Shown piece by piece: positions 12,833-25,215 of a stretch of 64,000 nucleotides of DNA. The notes under the pieces were generated by a model. The model made no database searches, was not told where the DNA came from, and saw only the letters and a list, made by a program, of their open reading frames with translations. The DNA lies in NCBI RefSeq assembly GCF_003473485.1, contig NC_053045.1, positions 2,692,501-2,756,500 on the forward strand, in the 5' to 3' direction. Every line of letters begins with the position of its first letter. Within the stretch, counting starts at the first letter, position 1. The DNA comes from Medicago truncatula. Its lineage: Eukaryota; Streptophyta; Magnoliopsida; Fabales; Fabaceae. The position numbers and the translations under genes are program-made.

Positions 12833-13014
12833 CCAAGTTGTTTGGGCTCCAGTGGCAACGAGCTCCTTCCAAGGACGTACCTGGGGAATACCGGATTCGA
12901 TTTCTAGGAGGAACAACGCTTGGCCAGTGCGCATGCCTCTACGCACAAGCCGGATTACTCGTCCACCTTTGGTGGGTCGGAAACCGGTGCGAAAGAAAAG
13001 AAGAAAAAAAAAAG
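12833..13014 (+). mobile_element. SINE with 13-bp target duplication
   Basis: The body is GC-richer than its surroundings, has a box-B-like GGATTCGATTTC at about 12893, and ends in an A-rich tail (12991-13013). It is flanked by perfect 13-bp direct repeats GTTCATGTGTAAA at 12820-12832 and 13015-13027. This architecture indicates a retroposed Pol III-derived SINE of 182 bp. Its body differs from the other SINE family in this window (18655 and similar copies). Confidence 0.8.
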
Positions 13015-13027
13015 GTTCATGTGTAAA

Positions 13028-14480
13028 AGTTATTTAAAAATAAATAAAAATATGTTGGCTTATGAGATAATAGTACTAATTATATTTACTACTGTTTCAA
13101 CTTAGGTGTGTTTTTAAAAAAATACAGTAATCCATTTTCGATGAAAATTAAGAAATGATTGACCAATCACTGGCCTTCTACATGAGTTGTGATGCAATTT
13201 ATTGGCATTCTTAATTTCGTTAGGATTATTATTAGGCCTCACTTTTTATGAAGAATGTTTATTGTTGATTCAAATAGTTTGTTACTTATGGAGTTCTGGT
13301 TGTGTGCACTGCGTGACATTAATAACATACAATTTTGTCTAGTAACATAAAGCAAAATGACAATCCAAAACACCTTGAAGCCATGCTCCTGAACAATTTG
13401 TTATTCTTTTATTCTTCTTCTATAAGAGAGGAGAAGGGGGAGAGAGATGTGTGAAATCTATCATGGTAACCTTTAACACGATACATGAAAGACTATGAGA
13501 TGAGAGCACTAAAGTTGACATTTTTTTTTTGAAGGAAGCACTAAAGTTGACATGAAATGCATAAATTATTATAACATTAATGTACATCAAATCAAATGTC
13601 ACATTCATTTAAGGTGTCATACTATACCCTTTAATGCAAAATCAACCACATACGATTGTTAAGGACTAGCTTCCATTACCTCCAGTTTGGGACTCAAAAA
13701 TGAGTTTTTTTTATTTACTTAAAAATGGTTCCAATCAAAAAAGGTTGATTCTTATTTTTTGGTAAACAAATAAAAATAGATTTTAAATCACTATAAAACT
13801 TACAATTTGTTAAATTTATTTTCTGCATAAACTTTGTTCAATTTAAGTAGAGTCCATATAAAGCAAAAATATTGAGACAATTAAGAACCTTGTTCTCTGC
13901 CCATACACTCAACCGGTCTAGTACACAAGAGAAGACCCTTCCTCCTCCATCTCATACCCAACTAAAGTGAGGTACAAATGTACTCTCACACAGTTTGCTC
14001 GGTTCAAATACAGTCACTTTCAAAACACCTAAAGTGTTTCAGTAGCAAGTTCAGGTAAAAAAATAGTATCCTAGAAAAACTTGGCAAACAAGGTTTCAGG
14101 ACAAAGGCAAATAGCACATCCAAACCAAAAGTACAAAATTGAAGTGTTTGATTTTCATTTTTCCTCGTACTCTCTCAAGTTTCATTTTTCTTTCTGCTGT
14201 CCACTCGCGGGATTGCAAAACAATGTTCCAGGCAAGTTATATATCGCATATTCATATCATTTGCATTATATGCTAACCAAAACTTGTTTAAAACGTGGAA
14301 GTCTGGAACTTAACCAAAATCGAAAACATGAAATATAAAAGCTACTATTTATAAGGAAAAGAAATGAAGGAATAAGGTAGCTCAACATTGCATGTCAGGC
14401 TATAACAAATTCTATGCTTGTCTGCTATCTACTAACAATAACAACAATCAAACAATTCATTCAAGATGACAAAACCAAAG
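13028..14480. other. Intergenic between O-FucT and Alba genes
   Basis: No supported gene. Features are an AAGCACTAAAGTTGACAT direct repeat near 13510 and 13535, and otherwise unstructured AT-rich sequence. The right end carries the probable 3' UTR of the Alba gene (below 14503). Confidence 0.5.
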
Positions 14481-14502
14481 ACATGTGAGATATTGATAAT
14501 CT

Positions 14503-16832
14503 TCACGCAGTGTGCTCTTCAATATCTCCATTCTCGCCACTTTCAGCAGCTGCTGCGGCAGCAGCCATCAACTCGTCGAAGTTTGCAGTCTTCCCGAGTA
14601 ATATTTCAATCTATAAACACAATTTATCACAACAAATGACGCTTAAAACAGAAAGTCGTAAAGCAGAATCCAAAGCCATAGGTTTGAAGGTTTAAAACAA
14701 AAAATTATTGCCACCCTTACCTTGGCTTTTTGGACTGGTCTGCCTCTAGAATCGTCTTTTATATCAACTGTCGAAGTCATGATTTCTGCATAAAGATTAA
14801 GCAAATCAGATTTAATTGTTCGGTTATTTGAGTACCAGAAAGAGAAAGGAGAAAGGAAGACATCATGCTAAGACATAGTATCTTACTCTTTTCAACAGCA
14901 AGCCCGTTGTTTTTCAAAATTTCAGCAACAGTAACCACTGTGGCAATAGCTGTAACAACAGTGTAAAAATTGAAATCAGAAATAGGAAAGACGTAATCAA
15001 GAAAAAATATATAAATCAGGAAGATGCTAAGGCCCAGTTTAAATTAGTTTCCAATTTATGGGAGCTTCTTAAGTGAAATATGTACCGGGCTAATAACCAA
15101 TGGAAAAACCCTTAACAAGTTTACAGGTACCTAGGATCTATTATTTAAAGGACTCGTGATCATCAACATCAAATATTATTTCAACTATTTTTACAAGTAT
15201 TTGTTGAAAAGTTCATCCAAACAGCCTCAGTCATTTAATTCTGGATGTTGTTCTACTATTTTACAATCTTAAGGAATATATTATTATCTTCAAATTCTAG
15301 ATCGAAACTAAGAATAGGAATTTAAAATCAAAGGGGCATTTGGAAGCAGAACTTCAAGGTAGTCAATGTTGTTCTATTATTCAACTATCATGTGTCACCA
15401 AAATGAAGATAGGTTCAAGTTCCACAAGCAGCTAACACAATTCATACTCCTATCGCTATTTTCTAAGTTTATGTTGTGCTCACTAGCCCAAAGATGCTAT
15501 GTGTCACAGCGTAAGAAAACTTCTGTCAGTTTCAGCTTACTTAGGGTTATAGGGGGAGCATTGGCAAACATTGAAAATAAGCACATAAAGAAAGTATGAG
15601 GTTTATATGATTTCAAGTTAATAAAGAAAGAAACGAGTAAAACATCAAACAAATCAACAATGTCGTGACTCACGATGCAGAGTCAAATTTTATTGTTCTC
15701 ATTTTCTCAGATCTCGTTATGTTCCCGTTTTCCAAACAAACAAAAACAGGGTCCACCATCCAGCCAACATATCACTTTGAAGTCCTATCCCAATTTGTAA
15801 TACATAATCAAACAACAAATCCCTTTACTTTTAAGTCCTATTCAAATCCCTTTATCCTCAACTATCAATATCAATTTCTCTACATATAGCACGAGTGCAC
15901 GACTAGCGCTAGTATAATAAAAAATTCCTTTTTGAGAAACATCCTAGACCCCAACAAACTAAAGCATTCACAAAGAGTCACAAAAGTAACCAAACTAACC
16001 TAAACAACTATTCAATTTGAGAAGCAGTGTTGTCAAATAGAAACTATAGTGCAGCGGAATTTGAACAAATCGCTATAATTTCCTGATACGCTGTTTAGTA
16101 CAAAACATTGTCAAATAGCAGCTATAAAGGAACTATAGCATTGTAGCGTAGAGAAATTTGAACAACTCGCTATTTTAGGCGATTGACAACATTTTGTACC
16201 AAATAATGTATCATTAAACAGCTATTCAACCTCATAAAGCCTTAAAGGTTAAAAACACCGACAAATTTTATGTAACATTGTGTTAGCTTTAAACATCGAC
16301 AAATTTTGCTCAGAAACATAACATCTTCAAATCAATGTAGTTTTTTGTGTAAACCATTCTTTAGTTTATCACAATTCTTAATCTCACATAGGTAAAGTGA
16401 TAAATGCAATAAATACATGAAAATTCAAACCAATTAAAAGAATAAAAGAACCAAATTAAAAGAGAAAAGCCAATCATTAATTAAGATATTTAGTTTAAAG
16501 ATTTAATACCCATTCCTAGTGCTGAAAGCTCAACCTCATTATGCTGTTGCATATACCTCTGCAATAACAAAAATAACAAACAAAATTAAAATAATAATAA
16601 TAATCAAAACCCAACAAAATTAAAAACAACCCAGAACTGAAAAAACTCAAAAGATTCAAAATTTAATATGAAATGAAAAATAAAAATAAAAAATCACAAT
16701 CGCTTATTAGATTACCTTGGCGAGATTAACGTAAAAGAAGAGGGGTTTTTTGGTGTTTGAGACTTGAATACGATTCTTCTTGATAGAATCGGTGATGTTG
16801 ACGTTGTTAACTCCTTCTGTGATTGCTTCCAT
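14503..16832 (-). CDS. Alba-domain nucleic-acid-binding protein (five exons, 133 aa)
   Basis: Exons on the minus strand are 16832-16716, 16558-16510, 14949-14887, 14785-14721 and 14610-14503 (stop). They total 402 bp, with GT-AG borders throughout. The protein begins MEAITEGVNNVNI, then the Alba fold: NRIQVSNTKKPLFFYVNLAK, then ELSALGMAIATVVTVAEILK, ending in an Ala-rich, acidic tail (AAAAAAAESGENGD). The Alba family binds RNA/DNA, and plant members act in mRNA stability, stress granules and R-loop control. The short ALBA1/2-like (At2g34160-type) length fits. No nuclear-localisation run is evident. The 5' leader contains a (GA)n tract just upstream of the ATG. The large intron 2 (about 1.56 kb) holds a MITE near 16027-16193 and a weak terminal-repeat candidate near 15036-15235. 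The gene looks intact. Confidence 0.93.
15036..15235. mobile_element. Weak MITE candidate in Alba intron 2
   Basis: The left AAGGCCCAGTTTAAATTAG and the inverted right TGAGGCTGTTTGGATGAAC loosely match, like hAT-type GGCCN-GTTTGG ends. The match is poor and there is no clear target duplication. Confidence 0.25.
16027..16193. mobile_element. MITE with GTGTTGTC...GACAAC ends, copy 1
   Basis: It starts GTGTTGTCAAATAG and ends GCGATTGACAACATT, with an interior of GC(T/G)ATAG-like units (AGCTATAAAGG, GCATTGTAGCG). It resembles 43895-43988. It lies inside intron 2 of the Alba gene. Confidence 0.55.
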
Positions 16833-16840
16833 TGATGTGT

Positions 16841-16841
<1 letters not shown>

Positions 16842-16885
<44 letters not shown>
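16842..16885. repeat. (GA)n microsatellite in the Alba 5' leader
   Basis: This GA/CT tract of about 44 bp starts about 10 bp upstream of the Alba start codon. On the transcript strand it is a CT-rich leader, a common setting for GAGA-type promoter elements in plants. Confidence 0.9.
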
Positions 16886-16886
<1 letters not shown>

Positions 16887-16899
16887 TGAGATAGCGGAG

Positions 16900-18635
16900 A
16901 GAAGTGAGAAACAGAAACCCTAATCAAATCTTTGTTTGTTTTTGTTGATTTGTAATGTGTTATTGCTGAAAAGATGATGTGAAAATTGGGCCTTGAACGT
17001 GGGTTTTCTTGGGTTCTGTTTTGGCCCATTAGTTAGGGGAACAATGTATTACTTTTTCCACCATATGTTACTTTCGCGCGCCCTATGTTTTTTCCAAAAA
17101 TGCCGCTGTGATTTTCGGATTTTAGATTCCGAACTGAGTTTCTCCTTGTTATATGGTGAAAAAAATGAGTTTTTCATCAATTCGGATTTTATAATCAAAA
17201 AACTTCAAAAAAGAGCATGTTCCTTGATTTTTTCGGATTATAGAATCAGTTTTTCAAAGGAACACCTTTGTTTGTTTTTGTTGTTTTTATAGAATAGAGT
17301 ATTTAGAATAGTTTAGCTCAAGTGGTTAATAAACTTTAATTATGAATGAATTGTTCAAAAGAATTAGAGTTAAAATCATTTGTTAGGTTTTGCTGACCTT
17401 CAATTATTTTGGGTGTTTTTATTTGAGAACCTCAGTGTTAAGATAAAAATAAATAAAATAAAATAAAAATAAAAAAGTGACATTTGACATAATTTTTAAA
17501 ATTAGATTATTTTGATCTTGACCTTCTAAAAATAACAAGTCAAGTTATATAGAGTTCGATCATGATGTTAATAAAATTTAGTTAGAGACTGTTCCAACCA
17601 ACATTCGAACTCAAATTCTACCAAACAATTCTTTTTTAACTAAAGTTCGTTCACTAACAATTTTAGCTCAACCAATTATGATTTTTTAAAAGCAAATATT
17701 ACGATTGGATTTTAAGTCTAAGTTGCGCTCAATCCCATATGCACATAGTTTTAGTTTTACAGATATTTATGTCTTGAGCTAATGATACTACTAAATTAAA
17801 AATTTCTAATAACACCTTCTAATTCACTCCCTCAAAAAAAAACACCTTTTAATTCACTAACTTGTTGTATGGTGCACTGCTTGTCAAGTGTGCACTCCAG
17901 CACAATTTTTTTGGGTCATTCATAAATATATTATAAACAATTTGTTTAGATTCAAAAACAATCTATTAAACCTTTCAACTCAAATTTCCATCAAACTTCA
18001 ATATGATGCATTATATATCAGATCCTACGCATTTTTTTAGTATTTTCATGATCCAATGCATAGTATTTTAAAAAAAAATCTCTTTCATGCTTTTTTCATT
18101 TAGGCTTCTCACCAATCAAATTGTATATTTAATCGTGAGATTACTTTGTCAAATCAACCTATAATTATTTGTTCTCATTTTGCTTTTTCAATCTCAAACA
18201 ACAACTTGGATAATTTAATGTTCAAATTTTTTTGTTTCTAGCTAGATTCTTATGTTTTTGCAATGTTTAGGGTTCGAATCTCAAACACCACTTAAAAAAG
18301 ATTCTTATATTTTTTTTTTTATAATTCATACATATATCGCTTTATCAATCTCTAACAACAACTTTGACGATCCTTTTAAAAAAACAACAGCCTTGATGAT
18401 TTAATGTTCAGAAAATTTTGGGCATGAATTGTTTCTATTTTCTAGCAAGATTTCTTATGTTTTTTCTTGGTAATTCATACACATACTATGATATGAAATG
18501 AGCAACAAATTGGCTATGCTTTTTGTGAAGATATGCTATGAGGGGGGATGAACCGAGCATTTATTTATTTTTCCTTGTACTATTGCATACGTCATTTACG
18601 CATAGACTAGTTATAAACACAAAACTTTTGACACT
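16900..18635. other. Intergenic, repeat scraps only
   Basis: Contains TTCGGATT-type half-palindromes (17117, 17181 and 17238: GGATTTTAGATTCCGAA, TTCGGATTTTATAATC and TTCGGATTATAGAATC). There are SINE-like tRNA boxes at 17315-17345 (TTTAGCTCAAGTGGTTAA) and 17560-17690 on the minus strand, and an isolated box-B-like GGGTTCGAATCTC at 18271. No supported gene. Confidence 0.5.
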
Positions 18636-18654
18636 AAATACAATTATGTTATTC

Positions 18655-18783
18655 GTATGATCTTATCTCAATTGATAGGGATATTACATATTATATGCAG
18701 GGGTTGGGATTCGAATCCCGGACACTCCACTTCTCCATATTATAATGTGTGAGTTCTAGCCATAAGGGTAATTGACAAAAAAT
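18655..18783 (+). mobile_element. tRNA-derived SINE, copy with 18-bp target duplication
   Basis: It has box A-like CTCAATTGATAGG, box B GGGATTCGAATCCC, a short body and an A-rich end. Perfect direct repeats AATACAATTATGTTATTC at 18637-18654 and 18784-18801 flank it. This is a 129-bp complete SINE insertion and anchors the family definition. Confidence 0.9.
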
Positions 18784-18829
18784 AATACAATTATGTTATT
18801 CAAAATGGTTAATAAAATGTATGTTAAAC

Positions 18830-18938
18830 GTCCCCGTGAGCATAGCTCAGTTGACAGGGACAATGCATTGTTATATGCAGGGGTCGGAGTTCGAATCCCG
18901 AACACCCCACTTATTGCCACTAGGCTACCAGACAAAAA
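18830..18938 (+). mobile_element. tRNA-derived SINE, second adjacent copy
   Basis: It has box A TAGCTCAGTTGACAGGG, box B GAGTTCGAATCCCG, the tail CACTAGGCTACCAGAC, then an A run. Flanking repeats AAATGTATGTTAAAC (18815-18829) and AAATGCATGTTAAAC (18939-18953) differ at one base. It inserted about 28 bp from the right-hand duplication of the previous SINE. Confidence 0.88.
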
Positions 18939-18953
18939 AAATGCATGTTAAAC

Positions 18954-20870
18954 AAGAGCTTAATGTTTTGCATTTCATTTGCATTAATTAAAGAATCTAT
19001 AAATATAAATTTTATCTTGAAAACATAAAATGTTACTTTTGATCAAGTAATGATTACACAACTTTTCTATAAAAACTTACTTGTTTCTCCCGATTCTTTT
19101 TGTGATAACCTCAATTTTGTTTTAACATTAATTATTCTTTTTTTAAGTCGGATCATGAATTTAATTTTGAAAGGTTGATTATGAAGGAAGGAAAATTGGA
19201 ACTTGATTCTACACGAAAATTTAACGGGATATGAAAGAGAATTTTGAGGTAAAGTTTAACAGATTACGAAGGCCAATTTAAGAGGTTGATCGTGATGGAA
19301 GAAAAATTGGAGTTTGATTATGAAGGCCAACAAGATATTTCATTTAGAATAGGCTCACGTGTAGGCAATTCAATGTAATTTATTTCTTGAATTTGTGATG
19401 GCCATTCACATATTTGTAAAAGAAAATTCTATATTATCATCAAATGAAATGAGATGAAATTTTATAGTATGTGTTCAAGCAAATTATAATTGAAATTTTT
19501 TATATCTAACAAAACTATCAAAGCATTGATTTAAGTTACTGATACAAAACATAGAGTGCCACTTGAATTAAGAAACTAGACTTTCAAATCATATCATAAA
19601 TTCATGCTTCTATGTTATTCATCTTGTTTGTCTAACTTCCTTCATCCGCCTTCTACGTCATTCTAATTAAAACTACATCATGTTAATGTTGATTACATCG
19701 TTATTGTTTCGTTACTTTATTATCCTCATTACTATCACTGCTTCATACATCTGTTTACATCATATACAAATGATGGACAATTTTTAGATGGATTGATCAA
19801 ACTGTATTCTTGTCTTTCGTCGGTCTATGAAATCGTAAAATCAAATATTTTCGTTGTAAACCAGTAAAATAATTTTAAATTCCCTCTTTTCTCTTCTTAT
19901 AAACCAAACACATTCTTAATTAAAATATATGTCCTCTTCTCCCCTTCTCTTATTTGAACCAAACATGCATATAATTAAAATATCTCCCCTCCATTAAAAT
20001 TCTTTATCTCTCCTCCTCTCTGTTGAATCAAACCAACTCTAACTCTCGCTATGCATGAGGTGTCTCTCCCTAGTTGTTGACGATGAATTTGATTTTGATA
20101 GAGGTGCCTACATTTTCTTTTTATGCAAATAATCTATGACTAGGAATTTACCTATTCAAAGTAATATCATTAAATTACTCTTAATCGATAGCTATTGAGT
20201 GAGAGCGGTCCATTGCCTTGCTATTGAGTGAAAGGTCCATTGCCTTGCAAAGCTGGTTCCTACCCTGACTAATTTCACATGTATTATCATTGGCCTCGTA
20301 AGTTTTTTTTTTTTTTTTCCCACAAAAAATAAAGTAAGTTGGTTTTCATAAAATATAATGATATGTTTGATTAGTTTTAGGAGACCGGTCACAATTTTAA
20401 TTTACCAAAACATAACAATGAAATAAAGAGAGGACACATGTTAAGGTTTCCACAAAAAGTAAATATTAAAAATTTAAGAAAAAAATTGACACAATTTTCA
20501 TTACATAATTTCTATCTTTGCATCTTAATATATAATATTATTATGACACATGTTAGTATTTTCCAATAATTAATTATTTTAGTTAATCGGTTTAAATTTT
20601 AATAATTACATGGTCTTAGTAATTCATATAAGGGTTAAAAATAATATAGATAACATCTATTGGAAAACAAAAGAATACAAATCAAACAAAGATTAGATTT
20701 TTGTTTTTTCTTTTGGATGTGTATACAAATTGGTAAGCAATCATATGAAACGCATACACAAAATGTTTTAAATTTATAGTGGAACGAAGATTTCAGACTA
20801 ATTAACAATATTGATATTGTCAATTGTATAAGAAAATTGTTTTTTTGACAATGAATACTTCCTATTGACA
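18954..20870. other. Intergenic, no gene seen
   Basis: AT-rich, with a T tract near 20300 and a short direct repeat of CTATTGAGTGA(A/G)AG with GGTCCATTGCCTTGC at 20191-20250. No coding or RNA gene is supported. Confidence 0.55.
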
Positions 20871-20884
20871 CAAATAAATGACAC

Positions 20885-21640
20885 TTTTATCTCCAGCGGC
20901 AGTTAACTGCCGTGAGGCAATGCGTCGACAGTTAACACCCGTTGGCTTCCAGCGGCAGTTAACTGTCGTTGCTTTCTGTCATATGAACAGCATAGGAGTT
21001 TCCAAAACTCCATTGTTGCGGATTGAAGATCAAGAGGTGCCATTTTTTTTTCAATTGTTGCGGATTCAACGTCAATTATGCTCACAAAATCAAGTAAGTT
21101 GTTACCATCCTATTACATTGCTATTTTGTGATTGATTTGTTAGCTTTTTTTTTATTAAATTGCGATTATAGAGGTTTATTGATTTTGTGATGTTATGATA
21201 GTTTAGGTTGTTTGAATTGTTAGGTTTAGGTTAGAATTGTTTAGATTGTTAGAATTGTAGAATTGTTATGAAATTATGGTAGAATTTTCAGGATTAGATG
21301 AATTGTTGTATAATAGTTGCGATTAGTTTATGTTTGTTATGAACTTGTGATAGAATTGTTACGATATAATTTCTAGGATTAATTTAGGTTTTGATGAACT
21401 ATTGTAGAATTGTTACGACATGATGTAGGTTTTGATCGCCGAGTTGTGTATGTAAATATGTCTCAGAATCAGGGAAATGTTGAGTTGAACAAGAAGAAGG
21501 AGGGTGACGACAAGAAGATGATGGAGTGAGTGAGTGTCTGGGTTATGGCTACTGACTTGAATATATCACAAACACAACGGCAGTTAACTGCCGCTGACTT
21601 CCAGCGGTTTTTAGCTGCCGGTGCATAGCCTAACGGTGTT
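20885..21640. repeat. Repeat framed by CGGCAGTTAACTGCCG palindromes
   Basis: The 16-bp palindrome CGGCAGTTAACTGCCG is at 20897-20912 and 21578-21593, with a one-mismatch copy at 20953-20968 and further diverged halves (GTCGACAGTTAAC, CAGCGGTTTTTAGCTGCCGG). The palindromes frame about 0.7 kb of AT-rich DNA with repeated GAATTGTTA units. A related set occurs at 57525-57720. The element class is unknown. Confidence 0.6.
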
Positions 21641-21729
21641 GGCTCAGTCTCATTTGAATAGAGAAGGAAAACAAAGAAAAAAACATGTTATTTTTTCTTT
21701 TTTAATGTTGGTATTAGGTGTTATTTTTT

Positions 21730-22745
21730 AGGGTTAATATGACTTTATCCCCTGTAATTTATGCGAGTTCTGGTTTACTTCTGTTAAAAAAAAGTTTAGA
21801 TTTCAACCCTATAATATGAAGATTCTCCACAAAACATCTCTGTAATATGAAGATTCTCCACAAAACACGTCTGACCCCATCCAAACGCTGACGTGGCACG
21901 CCATTGTGTACTTATTTTAACTTTTTTAAAAACCTGACACGTGTGTAATGGACACTGACGTGACACGCCACTGTGTAATTATTATAATTTTTATTTTTAA
22001 AACCTGAAAATTAATTTTCAAAAATTTAAAAATAAGAAGAAAAAAAATCAATTTTTTTAAAAAAAAGAAAAAATTTGGATTTTTTTCAAAAAATAAAAAA
22101 ATTCAGAAAAAAATTAATATTTTTTACCAAAACATTAAAAAATTAGGTTATATTAATTTATTTAATTTGGATTTTTTTAAAAAATTTCAACCCCTTTCAG
22201 CACTTTTGTACTGGCTGTTTCTTTTCAAAAATGGCCTCAATTTTCAATATAAATAACACATGTAACAAATAGATAAGAAAATCAGATTTTTTTTTATCCT
22301 CAATTTTTAAATATTAAAAAATATTCTCAAATCTGTAACACATCGGGAAAAAAAATTTGGAATAAAATTTTCGAAAAAAATCTGAATTTTTCTAAATTTG
22401 TATCCAGAATTTTTTTTTTTTGTTGAGATAATTTAAAAAACTTCTTTTTCGAAATAAAAATTTTGAAATATATTTTTTGGTAAATTATAAATTTTGGAAA
22501 AAAATATATATTAACTCTTACAAATTTTTTTATTTAAAAAAAAAATTAATTATACAGTCAGCAAGCCACATAATCAGATATGCATAGTCAACATGCCACT
22601 CAGCTCGCCACGTCAGTAATTCTGCACAGTCACATGGGTCAGGGGCTAAAATAAAAGAATCTATTTTATAGGGTTGGAATCTTTTTTTTTTTACAGGAGG
22701 TAAATCGGAACTCGCCCAAATTACAGGGGTAAAGACATATTAATC
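21730..22745. mobile_element. 1-kb non-autonomous Mutator-like element
   Basis: The left terminus AGGGTTAATATGACTTTA and inverted right terminus GATTAATATGTCTTTACC match for about 95 bp with interruptions (both continue through CCTGTAATTT, GCGAGTTC and CAACCCTATA). Flanking 9-bp direct repeats TTATTTTTT (21721-21729, 22746-22754) fit Mutator-type insertion, though they are low in complexity. The interior (about 0.8 kb) is very AT-rich with short GACGTGGCACGCCA repeats. It has no transposase frame. Confidence 0.75.
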
Positions 22746-22759
22746 TTATTTTTTTATAG

Positions 22760-25150
22760 AGGGTATTAGGTGTTCTTTTTTTTATAGGAGGGTATTAGGT
22801 GTTCTTGATCTCCCTGTATCTGATCATTACGTAAAGGAAAATATTTTTTTTAGGTAAAAAAGGAAATAAAGTGAACCAAGTTGGTTTTGTGCTTGTCTAC
22901 TGTACATATTAGCAGTTTAGCACTACTATTTATTATTCATGTATATATGTAGCTTTTAAGCTTTTGTTTTGTTCATATTGTACATGAAATAGGCATAAGG
23001 GTTGGTCCAATGTATTTTTAGACCAACAACGAAATTTAAATAGCGACATTTTAAACGTGTTTAAAGAGAATAACACAAAAATTAGTATAGGGCCTAATAA
23101 ATTTAGGAACCTAAAACCTTTGTTTTAGTGGCAGCTCCTCTGAACCGACCATGAATAAACATTTAACAAAATGAATGAATTGTCACTCTTTGGCCTCAAC
23201 TCGATCTATCTACAGAAGTGACAAATTTAAAGAGAAAAGTATAACTGTTCTTTGATTTCAAGATTTTATTTTTTAATCTTACCACCAGTTCTATATATTT
23301 TTAATATTATCACGATTGTAAATAATATTCATACTACACATAACGAGAGATAAAAGATAAGAATGAGAACACATGTATAAAAGGCATGACAAACAAACAA
23401 ACAACATCAAGTGTATCCACACTCACTCATGCACATGTTCTTTTATTGTTTCTTTATAGTACAATGCTAACAATATACTCTCCTTTTTATATGAAAAAAA
23501 AAGGTTCGACTAACATCTAAAATGGAAAGGAAGATCTTTGTTTCACTGTTAATGTGATGTGATTTATACGAATAATCCAACCTGAGAGGTTGATTCAAGA
23601 ATGATATATATGAATAGGTTGCATCTGTCTCATTATTTGAAGAATGATATATATTTGAAGAATTCTCATTGTTTGAAGGAATTGTTAGCATATCTAGTTT
23701 CGAAAATCAGAACCAAAATGAAAATGGCTTTATAAGTACATTTATAAAGCCCCGCTAGTGCCTTATAGCCTATAACTTATAGGCAAATAGTTTCGAGCTC
23801 CGCTGGTGCCTTTGGAGGGAGGTAAATATAAATATCATTATAAATGTTCTTTGAGTCCGAAGATCTTCCCTGCCTTGGACTGGGGCACCATCCCCTCACC
23901 CTAAAATTTTTGTAACCAAGAAAATCAGAACCAAGTCCCACTATTATAAGAGTTTAATTAATATACTTTATCAATGCATTATTATTTTATAAATGTATTG
24001 AATTGTTTTGTAACGAATTAATAAATATAACAACTTTTTTACATAGTATCTAAGTAAATTTTTAGGAAAATTTTATGGTGAAATCGTGAAAACGACTTTT
24101 TTGGTGAAATTAAATTGTTAATCAATGAATATTTTCATGTCACGTCAGATTATATGGTGTATTGTATATTTGGCTATAAAGTGTGTCATTATATCTTTAT
24201 TTATTGCAATTGTGTCCCTAATTAAATCAAAAGTAAACATAGATTTCCATTTGTGCACTAAGATTGAAATTCACCTTAATATTTTGTTTGAGGAATGATT
24301 TGTAATAAGGTAAAGTTTAGTTTTAGAGTGGTCCACCAGCAGAACACTAGCTAACATGACATCGACAATTATATTATTGTCTAAACATAATAACTTTTCT
24401 AAAAAAATCAGTTTTCTGACTGCACCGTAGAAACCCCCAAATTTTTATTATGCGTAGTAGTCCCTCGGTTTTACAATACTTATCGTCATCAACCACTTCA
24501 CACTTGTTAATGCATAACTTTGACCGTTAATATCTTTAATTATTTAAAGTAAAAAATTATAAAAATTTAATATTTTAAAAATATTTGTTGAGACAAATCA
24601 AATTATATCTTACATGCTAACATTTGTATTTATATATTAGTTAAAAAATATAGTCAAAATAAATCATGTGAATAATGCACATTATAAAAATGTGACATGT
24701 ATTTTGAAAATGACGGAGATAACTAACTTGATTTGGTTCGGTTATGTAAAAGAAAATTCTCACGGCAAAAATGTGACATATATTTTCAAATAGTTAAGAA
24801 ACTTGTCTTAAAATATCTATAATAATGAGTAAAAAATAACACTACTAGAATAGTATAGTATGAATTAAAACTAAATTTGAATTGAATCATCAAATTCATT
24901 ACTAGTAAACCATTAGTTTAAATTCATAAGAGAAAAGTAGCTTTAAGAATACCACCGTAGAGCTGCATTAGGCGACAAAGATACTAATTAGGCTAACTTA
25001 GGAAAAACAAAATAATCAATCACAATTACACCTTCAATTCAACGGTGTATATCTAAACATGTAAGCTTACGTGTCAAGGGCCCCACATACATAGTACAAT
25101 CCTAGTCAGACACATGTGTGTTATGATGTGACAGATAAAATACGTATCTG
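22760..25150. other. Intergenic left of the glyoxalase gene
   Basis: No supported gene. At about 23740-23930 there is a repeated CTCCGCTGGTGCC / CCCCGCTAGTGCC motif and GCACC-rich sequence, probably a degraded repeat. The remainder is AT-rich with no terminal repeats that I could pair. Confidence 0.5.
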
Positions 25151-25215
25151 ACACGTATGACATATACGGACACGTGGCAATCAATGGTAGCTTCTTCATC
25201 TCTATATAATGCAAG
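25065..25215 (+). promoter_or_regulatory. Glyoxalase-gene promoter with ACGTG elements and TATA box
   Basis: TCTATATAATGC at 25201-25212 is a good TATA box about 215 bp upstream of the ATG. Upstream lie ACACGTGGCA (25172-25181, a G-box/ABRE-type core), TGACACGTATGAC and TACGTGTCAAGG. This cluster suggests ABA or stress input. Its function is inferred from motif sense only. Confidence 0.6.

Noticed and set aside
12838-13105. Three overlapping plus frames of 61-62 codons
   Set aside because: They arise because the GC-richer SINE lacks stops. They have no protein-like conservation.
20878-21135. 85-codon plus frame with repeated RQLT motifs
   Set aside because: The motifs come from translating the CGGCAGTTAACTGCCG repeats.
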